A stretch of 64,000 nt of DNA from Symmetrospora coprosmae (lineage: Eukaryota; Basidiomycota; Cystobasidiomycetes; Symmetrosporaceae): NCBI GenBank assembly GCA_008802785.1, contig VUYT01000023.1:1-64000 (forward strand), given 5' to 3'. The position numbers were made by a program, and so were the translations under genes. Shown in pieces: positions 57,201 through 64,000 of this stretch. The stretch's first letter is position 1, and every line of letters begins with the position of its first letter. The notes beneath the pieces were generated by a model. That model saw nothing but the letters and a program-made list of their open reading frames with translations, searched no databases and was not told where the DNA came from.

Positions 57201-57769
57201 ATGCTCCGCATCCTCGTCCTGCTCCTCGTAGCCGTCCTGGCTACGCCGGCGTCTGCACAGGGGTTGTGAGCCGCGCCGGGCATGTCGGGGTAGACGTATA
57301 CAGCCCATCCATGCTTACCCTCCATCTATTCGCTTTCTCATTAGCTTTGACCAGTTCTTTGGAGGTACGCAGGACAGATGGGCATATCTGTGTGCGCTGG
57401 CACGCCCGCCCACTCTGACGGCCGCTCGCGTTCGCACTTGCAGGCCAGCAGCAGCAACAGCGCCAACCAAGCCATGCCGAGCGCTGGCGAGCGCACAATG
57501 CCGCCATTGACTGCTCAGCATACCTCTGTCCGATGTGAGGCCATGCTCGGCGCCGCGCGTCTCCTTACCGCTCCTGCCGCATGATGCTGAAAGCTGACCA
57601 CTGACATCTCCGCCAACCCAGCACCTTCGACTGCGTACCCACACCCGGAGAGTGCCCATGTCCGAACGAAGAGGATGTCAAATGCCCCTTGAATGGTGGA
57701 GCGACATATGCCTGCGTGAGAGGCGACGCAGACTGCGCTGCTACGTATCGCCTGCAAAAGAAGATATGA
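57201..57769 (+). CDS. LCL2: LCL2, long chronological lifespan protein 2 family (secreted/ER)
   Basis: Small secretory-pathway protein; the family is named from a budding yeast lifespan/ER-associated phenotype and its molecular role is not settled. Four exons: 57201-57265, 57345-57364, 57444-57534, 57622-57769; 107 aa. A clear signal peptide (MLRILVLLLVAVLATPASAQ) is followed by the family hallmark GFFDQFFG and Gln-rich GGQQQQQRQ, then a Cys-rich body (DCSAYLCP, TFDCVPTPGECPCP, VKCPLNGG, ATYACV). The order signal peptide, FF..FFGG, poly-Gln, then three Cys clusters matches Lcl2. Exon 2 is 20 nt and holds the FDQFFG core. All phases fit. Confidence 0.88.
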
Positions 57770-58358
57770 TGGATGGACGCCCGCCCAATAATACGATCTA
57801 CACCATCACCCAGAGCTGGCCTCCCGGGTGTACGCCGCTTTGAGGTCAAGCTGAAGCCCCTTCTGCTGGCCCGCAAACCGACGGCAGAGACTTGGTCGAG
57901 GTGCACCCGCAAGATCTTGCGCATTGCGCGAATCTGGAAGCGGTGGCTGGCCAGGCTGATGCTGCAGCCCTGGCCCATAATCAGAGAACGGAACAGGCGA
58001 ATTATGCACGGCCCATTATGCTTCCCATGATGCCAGCTCTCTCAGGCAGACATGCAGGACTGCGCTTCGTGTCCGGAGCGAGCACAAGGGGGTCTGGTGT
58101 CGAGTCGGGACAGGGCCAGGCCTGTAGTCTGGCCTGCACGCTAAGCCTTTGTATATGGAAAAGCCGGCAGGCAGCCATTCCATTCACGCCTTGCCATCTT
58201 ACAATCCGATAGGCACCCGACTTGAAGGTTCTTCTGGCCCTATACGAGTGGCAGGCTGCCGGTCGGACAGCTCTTTCTCCATTACACCGATCCTACTCCG
58301 CGATCCTCCTCTCTGAATTAGCTCTGAATTAGCACAACTATCCAGCGCTGGTCACACC
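57770..58358. other. Intergenic between LCL2 and the secreted-protein cluster
   Basis: About 590 bp. Open frames exist on both strands at about 57800-58200 but have no recognisable content or supportable splice structure. CTGAATTAG is repeated in tandem at 58313-58333 just before the first cluster gene. Confidence 0.45.
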
Positions 58359-59097
58359 ATGTCCCCAGCCACGCTTGTCCAGCGTGCCTGCTTCGCTTTG
58401 GTCGCACTTCTCGCTATGGGGCTGGGCGTATCTGCGGCAACCGACCACGACACCTTCCCGGCAGTTCCCTTGTGGTCCGACTTCGAAGGCGCTACGGACG
58501 CAAGCTCTGGTCCGAGCGCTTCTAACAGCTGGCTTTCCCTGCAGTATGACGACCACACTTGGAAACGTTCTAAGGACCTGAACAAGGTCTTTCTGAATTT
58601 GACGAATGAAGACACCCATGTAAACCGTGAGTTCCCGGCCAACAGGAACCGGGCGGCGGCCAGACGCTGATTGCCGATCCGATTTTCCGATGCAATTCGT
58701 TATTGTCCCGACTGGCTCGCCTCTCGCAGAGGGATTATGGTATACTCCGACTGAGACCGGAGCTTACACGGAAGTGTCCTTCCAAGACGAACCGGAGGCC
58801 GACGGTGCGTTGGCAGCTAACCGCTTCTGGATGTAGCACACATGCGTCTGAAAGTCTTGCCGTTCGACAGGAACTTGGAAAGTGAACTTTAAAGCCGAGA
58901 CCGTCTGCGTGTACAAGGACAACAATCCTACGCTGGGCACATGCACCTGGGTACGCTACCTCGCTAGCTAGCTGTCCACCACCGCAATGAGGCTGACTCG
59001 TGTTGTCCAGACCTACACCGAAGTCGATGGCGACAGCCCGGCTCCCATCACCCAGGACTTTGTTTTGGTCACGAAGTCGGTAGTATGGCAGTACTAA
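58359..59097 (+). CDS. Small secreted protein A of a tandem three-gene family
   Basis: Four exons: 58359-58626, 58730-58804, 58871-58950, 59011-59097; 169 aa. A signal peptide (ALVALLAMGLGVSAA) is followed by TFPAVPLWSDF and SNSWLSLQYDDHTWKRS. After the first intron come GLWYTPTETGAYTEVSFQD and GTWKVNFKAETVCVYK, then the end LGTCTW, intron, TYTEVDG, finishing FVLVTKSVVWQY. The mature protein has two cysteines, 13 residues apart, in the third exon. Exon phases 1-1-0 and the positions of WL..YD, the second-exon block (75 nt) and C..CTW are shared with the genes at 59831 and 61231. Family not recognised; being small, secreted, fast-diverging and tandemly arrayed, it resembles fungal effector-like proteins. 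Confidence 0.75.
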
Positions 59098-59258
59098 GAC
59101 TTGATCGCTCGAGCAACGTCCACGCGTCCTCGTGAATTTCAAAGTCTGTCTTGTTACCGACGTCGAAACCCCCCGCTGCTTTCACTGCTTCACTGCTTAG
59201 ACAGCCTTCACCCTAACTGACAGAACGCCCTTACCTGTCGTATCATTAAGCTCTCATG

Positions 59259-59699
59259 CTATGTACACTGCCGGCCCTTGACAGCCAGTATCGTGCAGAG
59301 CGTAATGTCCCGCCTTGGTGAGCTATCCACCTTACACAGATCTTCCATAGCCAGCAAATGACCCTCACTGCACACATACGTCTCCGATCCCCGGCCGTTG
59401 ACGATTTTAGTTGCCTCCTGTCGTGTCCCATCCTGACACGCCCAGTACTTGAAGAAGTGCTCCATCATCGTCCTTGCCCGCATTCGCAGCATCACCCATC
59501 CGGCTCGAGCGTGCCAGACACACGCAGCTAGCGTGCAGAGGTTCACGGCTTTCAGCTCCGCGGTTTCCCAGGCGGCCATGCGGTGATCCGCGGCACACCC
59601 GGGTGCTAGTAAGGGAAGCTCGTCGACCTGACTCGCTCGCCGGACGTGTTCCACGAAGCCTTTGATCAAGGCAGCGGTCGCGCTCAGCTGATAGTGCAT
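59259..59699 (-). CDS. Uncertain open frame between secreted-protein genes A and B
   Basis: 146 codons, minus strand, uninterrupted, in the 730-bp gap between A and B. It has no signal peptide, six cysteines and no motif I recognise. An open frame of this length can arise by chance in G+C-rich DNA; it may be a real small gene, a shadow, or nothing. Kept only because no other gene occupies this stretch. Confidence 0.25.
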   Translation of the reverse strand: MHYQLSATAALIKGFVEHVRRASQVDELPLLAPGCAADHRMAAWETAELKAVNLCTLAACVWHARAGWVMLRMRARTMMEHFFKYWACQDGTRQEATKIVNGRGSETYVCSEGHLLAMEDLCKVDSSPRRDITLCTILAVKGRQCT

Positions 59700-59830
59700 C
59701 GCTTCTGCCCCGATTTGCTTCGACTGCCATCAACGCCTCAAAGGTAGCGCTCGCCAACATCACCTTTCTGCTTCACTCCAACCCGTTACTGCCGTAATCA
59801 TTAGATAAACCGCAATCAGCTTCCCCCACC

Positions 59831-60519
59831 ATGCACACCATCACCGAGTATGCACACTTCGCCTCGGCTCTGGCCCTTGCCGCTGGACTTCTTGCATCCG
59901 CCGAAATTGTGGAGGTTCCAAAGCCTCCGGCCTATACAGACTTCGACGACTACAAAGCCACTCTCCCTTCCGATCTCTCCAGCTTGACTTGGCTGATCCC
60001 GCAGTACGATAACAGCGGATGGACACGTTCCGGGGACTCATTCCTTGATCTGAATCTGGTCCTCGACGGGAAGAGCGTTAGGCGTGAGCAACTCGCACTT
60101 TATCACGTTCTAGGGCTCCTTCTGCTTTGACTGATCGATGCGCGCTGCCGCAAAATGCCGTTCGTGCTGCAGAATCGCTTGATCACAGCTCGTCCAACTT
60201 ACACATTGCGTTTTACATGGCTGCGTCGGATGACGTCGACAGCGATTGTGAGCGGCCCATTCTAGGCCTTCAGAGTCGTACCCCTCTCTGACCTGCCTTT
60301 GTCCGTTCAAGGGTCATACACGGCAGACATCGCTTGTAAGCTCGCCGATCAAGCTCAGGCTACATGCACATGGGAGCGTGGAACCACTGACAAGCTGTCA
60401 ACTGGCTACAATGATCTGACACGCGCTTCCTCCAGACCTTCACCCCACAGGGATCTGCCTCGTCGTCACCTAAGGAGCAGACGTTCGATCTTTCTATTGC
60501 GAAGATCAATGTCGCCTGA
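59831..60519 (+). CDS. Small secreted protein B of the tandem family (last donor non-canonical)
   Basis: Exons by homology with genes A and C: 59831-60083, 60173-60247, 60312-60373, 60436-60519; 157 aa if so spliced. A signal peptide (ASALALAAGLLASAE) is followed by PAYTDFDDYKATLP and LTWLIPQYDNSGWTRS. Then come HIAFYMAASDDVDSDW, YTADIACKLADQAQATCTW, TFTPQGSASSS and FDLSIAKINVA. Exon 2 is 75 nt as in A. After CTW the expected GT donor reads GA (TGG|GAGCGT), while the acceptor TCCTCCAG is intact. If the intron is kept, the frame shifts into an unrelated Arg-rich tail. So the gene may be splice-damaged, use a rare donor, or hold a base error. Confidence 0.65.
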
Positions 60520-61230
60520 CCGCGCGGCTCAGTGCTGGCAGGCCCTGTCATCATTGAGATGAGTCCGCTCCTACTCAATCACCTCCTCTCGTCTCCTACG
60601 TCTTCCACATCCGTGCCCGAGTCTCGTGCCTTTTACATGTACTAGTCTGCTGCATTGCGGGTCATTCACAGTAAGCTATGTCAGACAAGCTCGAAAGCCG
60701 ATCGAAGTCGCTCCGCCTAGCGTATCGGCAAGGTTTGCGTCGACGCCTTCTGCCTCCACTGAATCGCCAGATGCCGCCCACAGTGCTCAACCAGCTCGGT
60801 CAGCTCTCGCATGTCGAGCCCAGCTGAGTTGGTCGAATCTAATTCTGAACCACGATCTACTCCAGGCGCATAGCACTGACCATCGAGCTGACGGCCTGCA
60901 CCTTCGACGCTGACCGTATCGGACCATAGACGTAGCAATGGCCCAAGACCGCTAACATTGGAAGGGCAGCGCGGCGACGCCTACCCAGATTTTGACGGCT
61001 TCTTCCCAAGCTGGGCCCCTTCAGCTCCGCTCGGTAGCAAGCCATAGGCTCCCTCGCCTCCTAGTCCGGCACATCGCCTTTCTGCTGCCTTTTGAAGTAC
61101 AAAGGGGCAAGTCTCGATTTACAAGAGCCTACGGGGTCGCAGTAGCTTCTCTCATCCGACGAAGAGTGAGCACAGATCACCACCGAACCTCTCCAGGGTA
61201 CTTCACATCATCATCATCGCTACAATAGTC
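60520..61230. other. Intergenic between secreted-protein genes B and C
   Basis: About 710 bp. A short frame from 60678 (MSDKLESRSKSLRL..., 49 codons) is visible but unsupported. No fourth family member could be traced here. Confidence 0.45.
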
Positions 61231-61973
61231 ATGATCACCGCAAAACGGACACCATTTCTCCCGGCACTCGCCTTGTCAGTAGGACTGGCTAGCTTCGTAG
61301 GCGCTGCATCGCACACATTCCCGGGGATCCCCTCGTTCAAGGACTTTGGCTCGCCTGTCAAGATGGCGTTCAATCTCCCCGAAGACTGGCTCGCAGTGCC
61401 CTACGACAGCAAAGACTGGAAATTTAGCGAGAAGCCCGGCTACGAGACGGCGTATATGCTGTCACGCAGGATGGGCACTGACGTAGTCGAGAGTCAGTTC
61501 GCGGGCGATAGATCAGACCGCCAGAACAGGACGGGACTGAGCTGTCCGCCATTTCGTTTTCTCCAGCCCTCCTCTCCGAGAACAAGGGCGGGACGCACGG
61601 AAGCTTCGACGTAAAATTCGGCGGCAGCAACGGTATGCGTACTACGTAGAGTCATATGGAGGACGCTTACTTGCTATTCTGACTGCCGGAGGCTCCTTGG
61701 CTGTCTGCGATCTACAGACAAACATCACCACGCCTGGATCGACTGTCCGTATATGAACGAGGCCAGCACGAAGGGCAATTGTACCTGGGTGCGTCATCGC
61801 TTGAATCGCTGTGAGCTCAGCAATTACAGCAGCATTGGGCAGACACTGAGATCTGGTACCTTTCTGTGCAAAGCCAGACTTACGAGAATGATGAAGGGAA
61901 GGATGGACAGGAGTGGAGGAATGAGGTCAACAAGGAGTTTACGCTCAAGACTGTTACCATCGAGACGGCCTGA
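61231..61973 (+). CDS. Small secreted protein C of the tandem family
   Basis: Four exons: 61231-61492, 61567-61632, 61718-61788, 61878-61973; 164 aa, all junctions canonical and in phase. A signal peptide (LPALALSVGLASFVGAA) is followed by SHTFPGIPSFKDFG and EDWLAVPYDSKDWKFSE, the same block as in A and B. The second exon reads LLSENKGGTHGSFDVKFGG. The third has WIDCPYMNEASTKGNCTW: the two-cysteine core ending CTW. The fourth reads TYENDEGKDGQEW and ends FTLKTVTIETA. Its TFPGIP..DF opening is closest to gene A (TFPAVP..DF). Same strand and spacing pattern as its neighbours. Function unknown. Confidence 0.75.
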
Positions 61974-62107
61974 TGGCGAATATGGTCCTCCAAGAGTCGT
62001 CTATGCCGCTACAGAGCCTATGTTGGCGGACTTGGCCGCGCCTGTGATCTATCGACCTATCGCGGCCGCCTGGCATTGTACTACGTACTACGAAAGTCTT
62101 GCCTTTG

Positions 62108-63524
62108 CTATTGCCTTCGCTTCACAGGCCCGCCTTTCATTGCCTTAACCAGGACGAAGTCCAGCTTTGGTCCTGCTGCCCACCACTTCAGCACTTTGGC
62201 AAATCCGACATACTGGCGCACCTTGCTCCCATCGAGGGCATTGGCCAGCCGGACGTCTGTTCCTATGCTATTGATGTAGGTCGCGAGCCCCGCAAAGACG
62301 TGCTGAGTAATGACCTCCATCTCTATGCCAGAGTAGCCGATCTCCTCCAGCTGAGCGGTGTAAGCTTGCCGAGTGATGAGATTCTCGTACGGCACTTTGG
62401 CCAGCAGGCAGATTGCGCGCAGGCAGAGCTTTGACCAGGGCGAGAGTGGTTGCTCCGGCAGCATTAGCTCCGTAAGGCCGATCGTACCAGTGAAGTTCAG
62501 GAGATCGTGCGCGTTCTGCAGGAATGCGCGGCGACTTTGGAAGCTGAGTCGATAGGCGTCAATTCGGAAAGCTCTTTGGCTTCCGCACGCGCTTTTTATA
62601 CAAGCCGCTCACTGGTAGGCACAGTCGAGCGCGAGGATTCGATCAAATCGATCCTCTCCTTCGTTCAATCGCGAGCACGCTTCCTTTGTCCAGGCTACAG
62701 CATCTCCCGAGTGTAGCTCTATAGTCGTGTCCATGGGGATGTGTTCGGACGCCGAGACGGCCTCTTCCGCTATTCGGCGGTGCGCTTCGAGCGAGGTGAC
62801 GCCGACAATCCTGGAAGGGCGGAAATTGCGCGACCAGAAGGGTATCGACTCGCCGCAGCCATAGCCGGCCTCTGGGTCCGAGAGGACGCAATATCAGCGG
62901 CAGGTCTAAGCTTTGTTCAAAGATCCTGATGGAGAACGAACCCAGGATTGTCTCGCCTGGCTGTAATCCGGCAAACTCGCCGAGCCGTCGTGCGAGAGCT
63001 GGAGCGTTAGAGAGGTATCAGTTGACGGAGTACATTGCGCAATCTGGTCGGGTGCAGGCACCCACCTTCACAAGCGACAGGGAAGGAGGCAGTGTCCTGA
63101 CAGGTTGGCAGCTACAGGGCTATCAGTCAGGTCAAAGGCTACAGGCCGGCCTTTACTTCTTCACGAACGTTCCACAGACCCATGTTCAACCACATTGTCT
63201 GTGGGCGCTGGGTGTTCAGAACGGCATGGTCCAGGTCGTACGCCTCGGCAGACTTGGTTGCCTGCAGGAGCGCATAGGAGATGCCGTCCATGAGGTACAG
63301 AGGAGCGGCAATGCAAGCAGCGTTATTTACCAGGCTCTACCATGCCAGTCAGGCGGATCCTTACATACCCTCCGCAAGATGAGGGGCGCAAGTGACGCGC
63401 AGACCATGGTGAGGAGCGCTGAACCGAGCCATAGCTGGGCATGACGCGGCAAGAACACGGCGAGGGAGTATGTGGCTAGAGCGACGAGGGAGTGCGATAG
63501 CAGCATATCGTATACTGACGCCAA
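62108..63524 (-). CDS. Membrane-anchored SAM-dependent methyltransferase
   Basis: Six exons on the minus strand: 63369-63524, 63169-63336, 63066-63111, 62942-62998, 62613-62871, 62108-62543; 373 aa. The N-terminus has a hydrophobic anchor (HSLVALATYSLAVFLPRHAQ and LLTMVCASLAPLILRR). Then TQRPQTMWLNMGLWN, LARRLGEFAGLQPGETILE, AGYGCGESIPFWSRN (SAM-binding glycine motif), IVGVTSLEAHRRIAEE, IELHSGDAVAW, FDRILALDCAYHF, and a C-terminal region YTAQLEEIGYSGIEMEVI. This is a class I Rossmann methyltransferase of the small-molecule/lipid-modifying type; the substrate cannot be read from sequence. The exon 5 acceptor (CCCAG before 62871) was chosen for phase. Convergent with the secreted-protein cluster. 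Confidence 0.8.
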
Positions 63525-63836
63525 AGCTGCTCTGCACGTGGCAGCGGGGATGACCTCAAGCGGTCGGGCAGAAACGCGCGTCCAGCCAGGCAGGCAGGCA
63601 GGATGCGGCAGTCGCTGTGTTCGAGGATGCGATGCGACCCAGCTGCAGTGTTTCAGTCTGGTCCAGTCTTGCTAGTTCGAGGTGAATGCAGTTTGCTCAA
63701 ACGTCGAGGTCGAAGGGGATGCGCGTGACAAGGGCAGCGGGAAGGCCGACTCTCTCCCAATTGACTACCAATCCAACGTACTGTGCACGTAAGCTACTGC
63801 TAGACACCTTCACACACATACACACGGCATTCCGCC
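63525..63836. other. Divergent intergenic region
   Basis: 312 bp between the methyltransferase start and the partial gene at the right edge. AGGCAGGCAGGCAGG lies at about 63588-63602. No gene. Confidence 0.45.
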
Positions 63837-63970
63837 ATGTCGTTCATGCGCAAGTTCCAGGACGTCGTCTCAAAGGCGCAGGAGCAGGCGTCGGTGCAGG
63901 GAGGGAACCTGTCGAGACAGATGGGGACGGGCAGCCAGCAGCTCACGAGCAATTTCACGCTCGAGAAGGA
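63837..63970 (+). CDS. First exon of a gene cut by the window edge
   Basis: ATG at 63837; exon of 134 nt ending at a GTGAGT donor at 63971. It encodes MSFMRKFQDVVSKAQEQASV, then a Gln/Ser-rich stretch and SNFTLEKE. The ending, just before a donor, resembles the run-in to SYLF/Ysc84-type lipid-binding domains (which continue with Cys/Ala/Ala-rich helix), but too little is present to be sure. Divergent from the methyltransferase. Confidence 0.55.
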
Positions 63971-64000
63971 GTGAGTGCCATGGTCGTCGCCATTTCGGAT

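Noticed and set aside
57806-58212. A gene between LCL2 and the secreted-protein cluster
   Set aside because: Open frames on both strands overlap each other, none has a signal, domain or consistent splice structure.
60678-60827. A 49-codon frame or a fourth cluster member between genes B and C
   Set aside because: It lacks the signal peptide, the WL..YD block and the CTW core, so it is not a family member and is too short to support alone.

Overview
The window is nuclear DNA of an intron-rich, compact basidiomycete-type fungus. The signs are many introns of about 50-90 bp with GT..AG ends, short intergenic spaces, frequent head-to-head gene pairs, G+C-rich coding sequence, and proteins of fungal families (Lcl2, a Kre9-like wall protein, caleosin, CSC1, Dia2/Pof3). 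Intron density and family content would fit Pucciniomycotina, but I cannot fix a genus. All multi-exon models below were built by hand from reading-frame phase, splice signals and family motifs; coding lengths were checked to be multiples of three where exons are listed.

Left block (1-22.5 kb), dense: 5' part of RAD52 (-), RAD54 (+) sharing a 339-bp promoter with it, allantoinase (-) with a 4-nt microexon, an unknown leucine-rich protein (+), histone H3 (-) head-to-head with a Dia2/Pof3-type TPR/F-box/LRR protein (+), the large U2AF subunit (-), a CSC1/OSCA-type channel (-), a single-pass membrane protein (+), a DUF1772 membrane protein (-) and a wall-type single-pass protein (+).

Middle island (about 22.5-34.5 kb), gene-poor: a broken Ty1/copia-type fossil with a second copia fragment (about 26.3-30.7 kb, minus strand), a segment bracketed by ~100-bp inverted repeats, short tandem repeats, and one probable host gene, a VanZ-like protein.

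Right block (34.5-64 kb), dense again: a 19-exon SART3/Prp24-type U4/U6 recycling factor (+), TAF10 (-), a conserved-looking unknown (-), EPL1 of NuA4 (+), mitochondrial-type 3-hydroxyacyl-CoA dehydrogenase (+), caleosin (+), an unknown acidic-tailed protein (-), ribonucleotide reductase small subunit (-), tRNA-dihydrouridine synthase DUS1 (-) head-to-head with LCL2 (+), then three tandem paralogous small secreted protein genes (+), a membrane-anchored methyltransferase (-) and the first exon of another gene (+).

Two themes stand out. Genes of DNA replication, recombination and chromatin (RAD52, RAD54, H3, Dia2, RNR2, EPL1, TAF10) are frequent, and two of them (RAD52/RAD54) share one promoter. 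At the right end, three adjacent genes share a four-exon structure with one intron-phase pattern, a signal peptide and a two-cysteine core ending in CTW; I do not recognise the family, and it is the best candidate for something undescribed here. Very short exons (4, 10, 12, 14, 16 and 20 nt) recur and would defeat ordinary gene callers.
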